Shown here: positions 1-10,511 of the stretch, one piece after another
Layout: each line of letters starts with the position of its first letter
Position numbering within the stretch: the first letter of the stretch is position 1
NCBI RefSeq assembly: GCF_038396675.1
Contig: NC_088921.1
Location: 45,208,501 to 45,272,500, forward strand
Source: Hydra vulgaris
Taxonomy: Eukaryota; Cnidaria; Hydrozoa; Anthoathecata; Hydridae
DNA length: 64,000 nt
Direction: 5' to 3'
Notes under the pieces: model-generated
Databases searched by the model: none
The model's input: the letters and a program-made list of their open reading frames with translations, nothing else
Told to the model about the DNA's origin: nothing
Program-made: the position numbers and the translations under genes

Positions 1-1610
1 GGATTTTGGAAGCATATCATTTTGATATTTAAGCATGAATAACAAGTTTTGGAACACGTTTAACTCATAGACATTAAGAGCTTTAATTTCCCGGAGTAAC
101 GGCTTGGAGTGGGCGTATTTATGCCCATTACGTTCTAATGGCTTGTTTTTGCTTAATATATATATTTTAATGCTGAAGGGCAAGTACTTGCCCAAGCAAT
201 ATTACAATAGCTTATGTAGCTATGGATAAAAGAGTAATATAAATCTATTAAACATTTTTTACTTAGTAAGTGTTTTGTTTTATGCATAATTGCCTATAGT
301 TTTAGAAATTTTGTTTTCAACTAGCGTAATATGATTTTTCCAATTGAGATGTTCATCAAATATTATTCCTAAAATTTTAAGTGATGAAACTCTGTTTACT
401 ATATTGTTATTTATTATTAGCTGAGGAAGTTGCAGAGGCAAGTCATCGGATTTAGATTGGTGATGAAATAATATGTACTTAGTTTTACTGATATTCAAAG
501 TGAGTTTGTTTGATTTAAACCAGTATAAAAAAAGATTAGCGTCATCAGCAAAAAGAATAAAATTAAGTAAGTTTGAAGATTAGTAGATATCATTTACGTA
601 AATCAGAAATAGTAAGGGTCCAAGAATAGAGCCTTGAGGAACTCCACAGCTTATTGTTTCTAACTTTGTACTCGTTGAATCATAAGATATTCCTTGTTTT
701 CTATTTTTAAGGTAACTTTGGGGCCATTTTAAATTGCTATATATTACTCCATATGTTTCTAGTTTGTACAAGAGAATTTTATGATCAACAGTGTCAAAAG
801 CTTTTGACAGGTCGATGAACACGTCGACAGTACAACTTTTTTTAGCAAAGAATTAGAATTTGACTGGCTAAATCAGAATTTGACTGGCTAAATCAGTTAC
901 TGCATGATGTGTTGAATGCCCTTTTCGGAAACCAAACTGTTTGCTGTATAAGATATTATGTTTTTCAAGATAACTATACAGTCTGTTATACATAATACGC
1001 TCAATCAACTTTGAAAAACAAAAAAGGATAGATATAGGTCTGTATTTAGATGGTATAGAATCGTCGCCATTTTTGTTTACAGGGACTACTCTTGCTATTT
1101 TTAACAAAGAAAAATACCAGTTGTTATTGAAAGATTGAAGATAAACAAAAGAGGTAATTTAATAACATCAAAAACAGCTTTTAGAACATTAACATTAATG
1201 TCATAAACCCGGCACTTTTATTTATTTTAAGGGCATTAAAGTATGCCTGAAGTTCATTTAGAGACAGTTCCGACTCATCAATTACATAGTGTTTTTTTAA
1301 AAAATAGGATTGGAGTGTTTTATTTCCAGGAGTTATATCTGCTGCTAACTTTTTTCCTATGTTTATAAAAAATTTGTTGAACCTTTCACAATCGAATTAA
1401 TATCTAAGACATAATAAAAATTCTAAACTCTTCTAATAAAGCATATTTTTGTTTACTTAGAGTGACAACAGACAATGTTTTGTCAGAATACAGTAAAAAT
1501 GGCTTAAAGATAAAGAAAAAATTTAAAGAGCTGATAAATCTATGTAATGCTATTACTGGTATGAACATCAGCTTAGAATTATTTTTAATTAACTTTTGTT
1601 TCAAGTTTTT
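1..1610 (-). pseudogene. CR1/L2-like LINE reverse transcriptase, broken
   Basis: This is the 3' half of a non-LTR retrotransposon on the minus strand, continuing past the left window edge. Reading from 1610 downwards there is an endonuclease-RT linker, then RT fingers with KYRPISIL and QFGFRKGHST (1107-868), then FIDLSKAFDTVDH and the GVPQGSILGPLLFLIYVNDI block (822-580). The catalytic FADD box lies at 552-541. The SLKILGIIFDEHLNW thumb motif is in 498-280, and the region down to position 1 encodes the usual C-terminal tail. The frame is broken by stops and frameshifts, including between the linker and the fingers and just before FADD. A 20-bp tandem duplication at about 852-891 adds to the damage. 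The element once copied its RNA by target-primed reverse transcription; this copy cannot. Assignment to CR1/L2 rather than another LINE clade is inferred from motif wording. Confidence 0.85.
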
Positions 1611-1619
1611 TTTTTTTTT

Positions 1620-2090
1620 AACTGTTGTACATTTCTAGTCATCGTAACATTGTAATAGCACTGATATTGTGGTGTTGTTGAATTTTTCTTCTTCTATTTA
1701 AATAGATACTGTTTTAAAGTCTAATAAAAACGTAACTAAAGCAGAAACAATGCAACTTATTGGGAGTATAGTTAAATATTATTCCGAACAATTAAAGAGA
1801 ATATCCTCTTATATTGATTAAAGATGATTGAATTTTTTTTGTAATTTTTATATGTTAAGTTTTATTTTTTGTAAATTTTTTATTTTATAATATATTTTCT
1901 ATAATCCTTTATACAATTGTAATTCTTTATAAACGCCTCTATAACGAGGAAGAATCAATTTTGTTAAGATCTTGGAAAGATTGGCAATTGCATGAGGCAA
2001 AAAAATTTTCTGAAAAGTTTTAACTTAAACATTATTTTTTTAAACACTTGTTTAATTAAAACACAATTTAAACGTAATTCATACTTCTCG
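1620..2090. other. AT-rich spacer, no gene seen
   Basis: Homopolymer-rich AT sequence upstream of the LINE RT. It may be decayed LINE sequence, but no motif supports that. Confidence 0.4.
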
Positions 2091-2094
2091 TAAT

Positions 2095-2335
2095 AAGACG
2101 ACTTAAGGACGGCAATAAAAAGACGTCATAAGTAGTTTTACTTGAGATCAACCAGATACATCCATAACACAAATAAAAAAACGTCTTACGAACGTCCATA
2201 AAAGACGTCTTAATGATGTCTATAGAAGACGTTCCTATGTCTTTCATCTGAGACTAACTAAGGACGTCTTATGGACGAGAAATCGTACGTCTTATGGACG
2301 TCGTTAGGACGTCGGAGTACCCGCTGGGTTAAAGT
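2095..2335. repeat. Degenerate GACGTC-rich repeat tract
   Basis: About 240 bp carries many irregularly spaced copies of AAGACGTC, GGACGTC and ACGTCTTA in both orientations, and ends in a block containing CCGCTGGGTT. The tract is much more GC-rich and palindrome-rich than its surroundings. It is probably the end of a dispersed repeat or MITE. No coding potential was recognised. Confidence 0.55.
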
Positions 2336-2339
2336 AAAT

Positions 2340-3290
2340 TTCTTTTTTGTAGTTTTAGACACTGCAATTAATTTTTTTTCGAGTATATTTGAACAGGTGG
2401 AAAATCACAGCAAACATTTCGAATTCCTCAATAATATAACAAAATAAAAAATGTGAAACAAATGCAGTTAAAAAAAAGGGCAATTGTCATTGTTGATTGA
2501 CATCATTCCAACATTGTCAAAACTGTTTGATTGACATCATTTCAAATGGGTGTGTAGCATTGAAAATTTTGTTTTTGCTCCCGGTATCAGTGGCCAGCAA
2601 AGAAAGGAGTTTTTCTAAATTAACCAAAGATTGACCATTACTCAGAATCGTATATGTGGATGGCCACATTAGCAATTGAACACCAGTTTCTGAGTATAAT
2701 TGAAATCGATTCATTTTTGAAAGACGTTTGAAAGAAAAGTTTTTTACTAGATGATAGATTTTATTTTTATCAAGAAAAACTGTACGATATGTATTTGTTG
2801 ATTTCTTTGATCAAAAATATATTTTATGACGCTAACAATTCTGTAATCAGTTTTTATGTAGAGTACAGTACATATTTATTAGAATATTATGTTTTTATTG
2901 TATTTTAGAGGTTTTAATATATATGCGCAATTTGCTAAAACACATTATATGATAAGTTAATAATAAACATACCATTATATTTTGATTTTTTCATAATAAT
3001 AAGTGTCGTGAAAAAATATTGGTTTATTAATATACTCTGCTTTACTTTTCATTTTAAATTTTAAGAAACTTAATAATACTTATCCTATTGTTTAAAAATT
3101 TATAAAAACAAATTTTTTTTTTGAATTTTCAAAGGATACACTTTTTTATGATAGGAGGCGTCAAACCTTGATCTTGCATATACCAAAAGTAATCCTTGAA
3201 CCGGCCATGATATATATATATTGATAAATTGTATTTACGTTCATGTTAAAGCTGGATAAAAAGCTAAAAGCATTAGTTTGATGTGCAATA
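2340..3290. other. AT-rich spacer with one unsupported small ORF
   Basis: A 65-codon minus-strand reading frame at 2714-2517 (starts MNRFQLYSETGV) has no recognisable domain and no supporting context. The rest is low-complexity AT sequence. Confidence 0.35.
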
Positions 3291-3291
3291 A

Positions 3292-3765
3292 GACAAAATG
3301 ACGCCATCATATACAATATGACGCTATCATATAAGATCTACAATATGACGCCATCATATACAATATGACGCCATCATATAAGATCTACAATATGAGGCCA
3401 TCATATACAATATGACGCCATCATATAAGATCTACAATATGACGCCATCATATACAATATGACGCCATCATATAAGATCTACAATATGACGCCATCATAT
3501 ACAATATGACGCCATCATATAAGATCTACAATATGACGCCATCATATACAATATGACGCTATCATATAAGATCTACAATATGACGCCATCATATACAATA
3601 TGACGCCATCATATAAGATCTACAATATGACGCCATCATATACAATATGACGCTATCATATAAGATCTACAATATGACGCCATCATATAAGATCTACAAT
3701 ATGACCCCATCATATACAATATGACGCCATCATATAAAATCTACAATATGACGCCATCTAACAAC
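3292..3765. repeat. Tandem satellite, 47-bp higher-order unit
   Basis: About ten units alternate a 20-bp monomer (ACAATATGACGCCATCATAT) with a 27-bp monomer that has the same core plus AAGATCT. This gives a 47-bp composite period with a regular BglII-type AGATCT site. Variants (gcc to gct, gag, gac) are scattered, so the array is not freshly made. Near position 3670 the short monomer is missing from one unit. It ends about 490 bp upstream of the synaptotagmin-like start codon. Confidence 0.95.
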
Positions 3766-4242
3766 CATCTATGGTATCCAAAGTTCTTAATTCTATTTGA
3801 TGCATTAAAAATCTCGTTTGCAGAATTTCAATTCTTTTACTACGAAAGTGTATAAAACGAAACCAATCAAAAGTTTACCTTCAAAAGTGTATAAAACGAA
3901 ACCAATTACATTATTTTATAACAAAGGTTTCAAGAGATTTATATTTAAAAAACTTGTAAACTTGATCAAAACGATTTATTTCATGATTATAAAAAAAAAA
4001 AATGCGCTACTAGATATAATATATCATACTATATTATATATTTTTTAAACTCTTTACAATATTTTTAATCGAAAGTTATTTTTTTAAATATTTGCCTTTT
4101 TTTTTTCTACTTGATTGATCATGCGTCAAAAACAAGATTTAGTATTTCTGTGACCTAAAGAAGCTTAAAAAAAATCATTTATAATTAAGTATGAAATAAT
4201 AAATAATAAAGAAGTTTCAAAAAAAATCATTTATAATCGAGC

Positions 4243-4254
4243 ATGAAAAAATGA
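4243..4254 (+). promoter_or_regulatory. Three-codon uORF overlapping the synaptotagmin start
   Basis: An upstream ATG at 4243 reads Met-Lys-Lys and stops at TGA 4252-4254. That stop overlaps the main ATG at 4251 as ATGA. Such an arrangement could reduce translation or force termination-reinitiation, if the transcript really includes 4243. The block AAATCATTTATAAT just upstream is duplicated at about 4168-4193 and 4218-4240. The function is inferred from sequence alone. Confidence 0.4.
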
Positions 4255-5765
4255 ATAGAACCCAGTTTTATTTTTCAATTGTTTTTATATTTTGTTTGGT
4301 TTTTAACGCAAGATTAATTTTAAAACAAGAAACAAATATAAATTTACTGACGACAAATTTATCCAATAATGTTTCTAAAATTTCGCCATTATCTAAAGAA
4401 ACACCAACCTTAAAAAACCCACCACCAATACCTAAACAATCAACTATCCCACCACCAACACCTAAACAAACACAGTCAACTTTGAAAACAACGTCAACAC
4501 TAATGTCATTATTTAAACCGACGCACAAACAAACATTATCACCTATACCTAAAGAGACAAATAAAGAGAATGATGGAGTTACCTTCCAAATGGCTTACAA
4601 AAAGTTCTTTCAATTTTTAATAGTTACAAAAAAAAAATTTGATGCTTGGTTAGAGTCAAATACATTAGAACCTCAAACAACGCTGAATATAATATGGCTT
4701 TTTGTATTTATACTATTTACAACGCTATGCTGTTTTATTTGTAGATATTGCTGCAAAAAAAAAAAGAAAGATAAAGATTTTAAGGATAAATTAGACCTAA
4801 AACAAGATCATTTGTTTGGACCAAGTTATGCAGAACGCATTCGACCTAAAGTTGAAGAAATTGATTATAATATTGAAAGCACAATGTTTGGCGATAATGC
4901 CACAATCAAATTAGCTAAAATTAAATTTTCGCTTGAATTTAATTTTGAAGAAAACATTACAAAGATAATCATTTATAAGTGTAAAGATTTACCCGGAATG
5001 GACAAGTCTGGTTATTCAGATCCGTACGTCAAAGGTTTTTTAAAGTTAGGTAATTTTAAAATAAAAGATTTTGAAACAAAAGTTATAGCGATGACACACA
5101 ATCCTATATTTGATGAAACAATTATTGTGGATAGCGTAACGTATACAGACCTTTCCACAAGTACTTTAACGCTTAAAGTATTTGACAGCAATCGATTGAT
5201 GCGTGATCAGTTGATTGGGGAAGCAAATATTTTGGTAAAGGATATTAATTTAACTAAAGGTAAAGTTACTGAATGGAAAATTTTAGCACCTGAACTGAAA
5301 GTTAATAAATTTAGTAAAGATTTTAAACTAGGTCATATTTGTATAGGCTTGGGGTATGCTCCGAATACAAGCGTACTTGTTGTATTTGTTTTATGTTGTC
5401 AAAATATAAAAGCAATTTTTAAAAAATTTTCTAATCCCTACGTAACAGTGTATTTCATACAAGATGGTAGAAAAGCAAAAAAAAGAAAAACAACAATCAA
5501 ACGAAAAAATTCAAATCCTTCATTTAACGAATCTTTTACTTTTGAAGTAAACACTGAAAATATTAAAGAAACTTCTTTGATGTTTGTTGTTGCGCACTAT
5601 GAAAAAGACAAAAGAAATAAAAAACCAATAGAAATAATAGGTCAAACAATAATTGGTTGTCTTGGTAAAAGACAAGGAATAGAACATTGGAAGCTGATGC
5701 AACAATCTCCAGGAAAACCAGTCTGTGTTTGGCATATGTTATACCCAGTGCTAAAACCAGAATAG
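4251..5765 (+). CDS. Synaptotagmin-like protein with two C2 domains
   Basis: The 504-residue protein has a hydrophobic N-terminus (about 6-24), a Pro/Thr-rich segment (about 45-105) and a membrane span (about 145-164) followed by Cys residues and a Lys-rich stop-transfer patch. C2A lies at about 221-345 and C2B at about 360-500. In C2A, Asp251 and Asp257 (MDKSGYSDPYV) and Asp312 fit the Ca2+ ligands. The next loop-3 ligand is Asn314 (VFDSNR) and the last is not Asp in register. In C2B the ligands are replaced (SNPYV for SDPYV, AHYEK for LDYDK), so C2B is probably Ca2+-independent. It does keep the polybasic KKRKTTIKRK strand and the WHxL-like C-terminus. Synaptotagmins act in vesicle exocytosis at membranes; that role is inferred. 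The frame is intact, starts at the first ATG after upstream stops, and has no introns here, which could mean a retrocopy or one large exon. The extra hydrophobic N-terminus may be a signal peptide, unusual for classical synaptotagmin 1. Confidence 0.9.
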   Translation: MNRTQFYFSIVFIFCLVFNARLILKQETNINLLTTNLSNNVSKISPLSKETPTLKNPPPIPKQSTIPPPTPKQTQSTLKTTSTLMSLFKPTHKQTLSPIPKETNKENDGVTFQMAYKKFFQFLIVTKKKFDAWLESNTLEPQTTLNIIWLFVFILFTTLCCFICRYCCKKKKKDKDFKDKLDLKQDHLFGPSYAERIRPKVEEIDYNIESTMFGDNATIKLAKIKFSLEFNFEENITKIIIYKCKDLPGMDKSGYSDPYVKGFLKLGNFKIKDFETKVIAMTHNPIFDETIIVDSVTYTDLSTSTLTLKVFDSNRLMRDQLIGEANILVKDINLTKGKVTEWKILAPELKVNKFSKDFKLGHICIGLGYAPNTSVLVVFVLCCQNIKAIFKKFSNPYVTVYFIQDGRKAKKRKTTIKRKNSNPSFNESFTFEVNTENIKETSLMFVVAHYEKDKRNKKPIEIIGQTIIGCLGKRQGIEHWKLMQQSPGKPVCVWHMLYPVLKPE

Positions 5766-6660
5766 TTTTTTTTAACCGAAAAAGAATTTTGAATAGAATG
5801 ATTTTTATTTCATTTGTTATTGTTTTGAAGCTAAAATATTTTTATTTTTACTAAAATTTAAATGTCTCATTTGGCAAGAGATGTTTTTTTTGAAATTTGT
5901 TTTCAAAGCAAAGGCTTTATCACACCACCACCATCACAACACCACTGCGTGTTATTTTAATAGTTAGTTTCACGGAATTTTCGTTTTGTTTTCATTTTTG
6001 CTTGATTTGTTTTTAATCATTTTTTTCAATTATAATTTTCAAAATGTTTTATTGAGCCGGAAGGTCTGTAAAAAACGTGGACGAGGATGTTTTATGTGAT
6101 TTTATTTACTTCCACGCACAAAGGTTTGCAACTACTAGTGTTTGAACAAAAATCGTTTTTCAGCTTAAATTCCAAATATATTACTGATAAATATGCACAA
6201 ACCCTTTCTTCCTAGAGCCTCTAAACTGGTGAATTATTTTATAATTTGGCAACTGAAAGTTTGTACTGGTCTTGATGTATTTATGAGTACACTATTTCTC
6301 GCTGAGACTAATAATTTTATAACTAACTTTGATATCACTTAAAAGTTGTTTAAATAATTCAAAACTTTTTGAAAGACTTATAATGTTTAAATCAAAGTTG
6401 AAAGTGAATTTATTTCGTTTCTATCATCCATTCCTTCCATTATGTTTTCAGAATTGGGGTTATAACATAATGTGTTAACATTTTGGAACACTTCGTGATT
6501 ACCATAAAGTTTAATATTTATCTAAAAGTCTCTTATTTTATTGCAATTTTATTATAACATTATCATCATTTATAAGAAAAAATTTCTGTAAAAGTTTCTA
6601 TATATAACTGTTAAATTATTAGTTTTCAAAGAAAAATATTGAAAATATACAAAGAAGGCC
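5766..6660. other. 3' flank of the synaptotagmin-like gene
   Basis: AT-rich sequence with a short (CAC)n-like patch near 5926-5946. No clear AATAAA close to the stop codon and no coding signal were found. Confidence 0.4.
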
Positions 6661-6839
6661 ATAGGCTGGGTGAACAAAAAAAGCAATTGCTTTTACTCAG
6701 CGTTGAGTGAGTAATTGCTCAGCTTTTAGGGAATAAAAATTTAAACAAAATTGCTCAAATTTTTATTTTCGTAAAACTGAGCAAATACTTCAAAAATGTT
6801 TATTCAAAGCAATTACTTTTTTTTATTCGCCCGGCCTAT
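6661..6839. mobile_element. 179-bp MITE with about 32-bp terminal inverted repeats
   Basis: The left end ATAGGCTGGGTGAAC.. and the inverted right end ATAGGCCGGGCGAAT.. match over about 32 bp, continuing into AAAGCAATTGCTTT-type sequence. The interior holds further ACTCA/TGAGT palindromes and no coding sequence. The outermost bases are compatible with a TA target duplication, but that cannot be separated from the inverted repeat. Confidence 0.8.
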
Positions 6840-7690
6840 TCACTCGTTTGCTTTTTTCTAAATTTTCTAACTATAAGTTTATCATATTTTATAAAGAATA
6901 TTGGAATTTTTCTAAGCATCTTTATTTCTTTTTTCGTTATTTCCATAGTTTCAAAAGTTTTTGATTAAAAAAATGTAGAACCATTCTGTTCGTTTAAGTT
7001 GATTTAAAAAATGTAAAACTCTTCTGTTCGTTTCAGCTAACTAGCAAAATTTTTTACTTGTAATATAATATTTTAACAAATAAGTTTCTTGTTAAATCAT
7101 TTTCTTTAATGAATAATCTCACCATAAAAGCTCATAGGTTTGTTTTCAAATAGAATCATTTATTTTCTTTCTGCTTCATCTCAAGTTTCTCGATCTTTTT
7201 CGGGATGCGATCATTTTACAAGATTTATTGAATCATGTCGTTGCACGATTGTTAAGGTATTAAGAAGAAATAGCACAAAATTTATACGAAAAAGAAAAAA
7301 ATTATTAGTATTAAATGGAGTTGTGATGGATTTTTTGAGTTGTTCTAATTCTGATGCGACTTGCACTATACAAGTAAACTTCAAAGTTGTTTTGTACCGC
7401 TTAAAACTTAACTTGTACAAAATACAAAAGATTGATCTGGTAAAGATTTACTCCTTCTTCGCAACTTTATTGTTGCCCAAAAGAAATTAGATTTGTCAAA
7501 GATTCTAGTAAAATAACATATGAAGAGATAACCTTTATTGAAAATTTATTAATCTTGTTGCATGGTACAAAATTTAAAGTGGTTTCCACTACACTGGCTT
7601 ATTTCAACTTAATAAAAATGACAGAAATCATAAGGCATTAGCAATCACGCAAACATTTAATCTACCTTCATAAGCTTTAGCAGCCTCCGC
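6840..7690. other. Spacer with one unsupported reading frame
   Basis: An open stretch at about 7140-7490 (+) has no ATG at its start and no recognisable domain. A short direct repeat around GTAGAACCATTCTGTTCGTT / GTAAAACTCTTCTGTTCGTT lies near 6974-7035. Confidence 0.35.
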
Positions 7691-8231
7691 AGCACCTACA
7701 CCATCACACCAATCACACAAGTTTTTATAGGTATCAAGCATGTGTTGAGCGTTGCAAAAACAGTACCGAGATAGAGTTGAAGCAGTTTTTTCAAGCCAGA
7801 AATCAATCGCATGTTAAGAAATTGAAGCAGTGCAGCATGTCGAAACTTGGCGTAAAATGCATTGCCGAAGAAAATGTGACCGAGTTCCTCAAACAAAAAG
7901 ATGAAAAAAAAAAGCAACAATGGAAGCCATGAAAGTTGCTAAACTTAACGCAAAGCATAAACTCTCTATGCCAAGTACTCAAATGCCTGAGCATAACAAT
8001 GCTGAGCAACCTCAGTAAAACAATAATGAAGAACAAGTACCAGCAGCCAAACGATTAAAAGTTGCAAAATGTAAAAAGTGTAGCGTACAGCTACACACAG
8101 AAATGTTGCAATGCGAAAGTTCGATGTGTCGGGAACGGTTGTGCAAAGAAACATATTTACCAAAGAAATATGTAGTTGGAACTAAATTTTTTTTTTGCAA
8201 AAAATGTAAAAACTTTAATATAGTTTCCTAA
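7690..8231 (+). pseudogene. Decayed ORF ending in a Cys-rich zinc-binding-like tail
   Basis: Several short frames broken by stops converge on a C-terminal stretch read at about 8038-8230. It contains KCKKCSVQLH, a further pair of Cys residues and FFFCKKCKNFN, then a stop. The CxxC...CxxC spacing suggests a zinc ribbon or PHD-like tail such as those on many transposases. Upstream Lys-rich segments (7840-8017) may belong to the same gene but are in other frames. I cannot assign a family. Confidence 0.3.
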
Positions 8232-8775
8232 ATATAAGTTGTGTTAAAAAAAATAATATAAAAAAAGTTATAATTTAAAAATTTTAATGTTTCTCAAGTG
8301 TGCGGTTTTATCAGAATGTCGCCTAAAACCCCAATTTTTTTTTTCTTAATATTTAATATTTTTGATAACTTTTTAATTGTTTTTTTAACGTATATTAATA
8401 TTATCTTATGTAGTTTTTATTACCTATCTAATAAAAAAAAAAAAAAAAAATGAAAAAAATAAAAAAGTTATTAAATTTTTATTAATAAGTGTGCGGTTTG
8501 ATCCCGTTTTACTCTATACTTTTTAATAAAAATAAGTTTTTAGATTTTTGTTATTTTAATGAATATTTTGTAGTAATAGTTTTAAAAAATATAAATAAAA
8601 AATTATTTATTCAACTTTTATAAGTTCAAGAACATTGGAATTTTTTTAGTTACAAACTTTAAGGAAGTCAATAATTTTTAATAAAGAAGTATTTTAATAA
8701 ATTTTTCGTGAAAACCTGGAATGTTTAAGAGTTAGAGTTTAGGTATATAAAGAGTAATGAATGACTTTTGTTTTA
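8232..8775. other. AT-rich spacer
   Basis: The motif AAGTGTGCGGTTT occurs twice (about 8296 and 8490), suggesting a small dispersed repeat. Nothing else was recognised. Confidence 0.35.
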
Positions 8776-8809
8776 AAAAAATTACCGGTTGAGAAACCGG
8801 TAATTTTTT
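8776..8809. repeat. Perfect 15-bp hairpin with GAGA loop
   Basis: AAAAAATTACCGGTT (8776-8790) and its exact reverse complement (8795-8809) flank the tetraloop GAGA, a GNRA-type loop if transcribed. It stands alone in AT-rich sequence. Confidence 0.8.
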
Positions 8810-9016
8810 CTTTGTAATTTATGAACTTTTATCGCAAAAAACAAAAACAAAAAAAAAACGTTTTTTTCATAAAGCTTCCATTTTACTAAAGGTAATGTTA
8901 AAGAAAACAGATGTTAAAGAAAACGATAGGAAATATTATTCTATTGAATATAAAATAATAAACTAATTGTTGACCACTAACCAAAATATTAATTATTTTT
9001 ATTAGTTTATTTGCAA

Positions 9017-9019
<3 letters not shown>

Positions 9020-9087
<68 letters not shown>
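9020..9087. repeat. (TA)n microsatellite
   Basis: Uninterrupted TA array of about 68 bp, lying 30 bp from the hammerhead-like motif at 9117-9158. Confidence 0.97.
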
Positions 9088-9090
<3 letters not shown>

Positions 9091-9116
9091 TTTAATAAAA
9101 ATCACAATATATTTTA

Positions 9117-9158
9117 TTCTTGACATGTTTCGTAGTCTTACTACATTTTCAAAAGATT
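9117..9158 (-). ncRNA. Decayed hammerhead-ribozyme-like motif
   Basis: On the minus strand the order is UCUU (stem I 5'), UUGAAAAU, stem II GUAGU-AAG-ACUAC, GAA, a two-pair stem III ACAUGU, then C and AAGA (stem I 3'). Stem I, stem II, the GAA core and the GUC-type cleavage triplet fit a type I hammerhead with minimal stem III. The CUGAUGA core box is replaced by UUGAAAAU, so activity is unlikely. Hammerheads with short stem III are known from Penelope-like retroelements. The adjacent (TA)n array fits such a tail, but no protein remnant lies here. Confidence 0.4.
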
Positions 9159-9353
9159 TAATTTACAATTAAAACTCTGGTAAATAGATTTAAAAACTGA
9201 AGACAATACAGAGAAAAATTAACGGACAAATAAACTTGTTACAAAGCAATTAAAAATTATATTACAAATTATGACAAAATAAACTTCCTAATATTAAAAT
9301 ATTAATAATAATAATAATAATATAGTAAGTTAGATAAATAAATTTATAATATA

Positions 9354-10258
9354 GAGGAAAGGCGCCTATGATGGCATACTTAACTTTGAAGCTTCATTAT
9401 TCAGTATCCTGAAGACCAATAATAAAAGTTTTGATATGGATACATTCCTTGTTACATCTAGAACAATAATTACCTTGGGAGTTTTCATCAGTTTTATTTT
9501 TTTTATAAGTTATTCTTATTGTAAAAAAAAGCACAAGTATGCCATCATAGGCAACCACTGCTCCTATAATGGCATAGGGAAGGATGGGGCTAGTTAGGAT
9601 CAAGGGTAACTTAATGTTTTCATTTAACCTTAGAGTCTTCCCTCAGAAAAGTCAGAAATTACTCGAAACCATCCTAATTTATCATTTTATGCTACACACA
9701 AGCATTGTAAAACTTTGCGCATGCGCATAGAATATATTGCGTTTTACGTATTTTTTTGACCAAAAAAAAATGTTGGAGCATCACTTTCTTTTAACTTTAC
9801 TTAAAAATAAGTTTTTCTTATAAAAAAAAAAAAGGTTTTCCCAACTCGTCAATATTTCAACACCCCCAACTCGTCAGTATGCCATCATGGGTAAAAGTCA
9901 TCATTTTTATTAAAACAAGCTGTGTCTGCTTTGTTCAAAAGATAAAATTAAAGTAACTATTCCACTAAATGCACAAAACTTGAATATAAAATGCATGAAA
10001 ATTTCATTTCTGCACAGTTAATAGTAAAATCACAATCTTAAATATATGAAGGAAATAAAACTACAACAGCACATCCCAAAATCGATTTTTGTTGATTATA
10101 AAAACAATACTTGTGCACAAGGGACGTTATTTCACTAAAACTAATGTTAAGTCAGTATGCTCATGTAGGTCTAATCATTTTTTTACCAAAACCAATTTTA
10201 ATGGAAATATGACCGGTATGCCATCATAGGCGCTATGCCATCATAGGCGCCTTTCCCC
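9354..10258 (-). mobile_element. 905-bp TA-flanked TIR element, deletion derivative (copy 1)
   Basis: The ends are GAGGAAAGGCGCC (left) and GGCGCCTTTCCCC (right), flanked by TA at 9352-9353 and 10259-10260. GCCTATGATGGCATA recurs at the ends and internally near 9540-9580, 9888 and 10215-10250, as expected of subterminal transposase-binding sites. A minus-strand frame at 9603-9397 keeps a Cys-rich tail (NYCSRCNKEC) and ends at a stop. It looks like the last exon of a lost transposase. TA duplication and end sequence suggest the Tc1/mariner/pogo group. A second copy lies in opposite orientation at 27284-28178. Confidence 0.88.
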
Positions 10259-10430
10259 TAATGAAATGTTTGTTTATTTAAAGAAGGATTTGAATTGAAT
10301 TTATTTGAACAAGAAGTGTCACAAACTGCTGCGCTTAAAATCTCCTCTTTAGATTATCTAGTAGAACAGCTAAAACAAAAATTTTATAATGAGAACAGTA
10401 TTTCAAAGAAAAGAAAATTACTCACCTTCC

Positions 10431-10511
10431 TAAATTCATTTATTGTTTCCTGAATGGTCTAATGGACGGTTGCTGTCCATTGGACCATTCAGGAAACAAT
10501 AAATGAATTTA
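10431..10511. repeat. Near-perfect 37-bp inverted repeat, 7-nt loop
   Basis: Arms 10431-10467 and 10475-10511 differ at one base around the loop GGTTGCT. It sits inside the transposase pseudogene and puts a stop into it. One arm carries the coding-compatible sequence and the other looks like an inverted copy. Confidence 0.93.

Noticed and set aside
3292-3765. CRISPR-like appearance of the regular repeat
   Set aside because: Spacers are themselves repeated, the unit is a simple dimeric satellite, and the genome is animal.
3818-4048. Small frame upstream of the synaptotagmin-like gene
   Set aside because: It comes from a short duplicated AAGTGTATAAAACGAAACC block and poly-A runs; no sign of splicing to 4251.
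7140-7490. 116-codon open frame
   Set aside because: Begins without ATG, no domain, and composition like the AT-rich surroundings.
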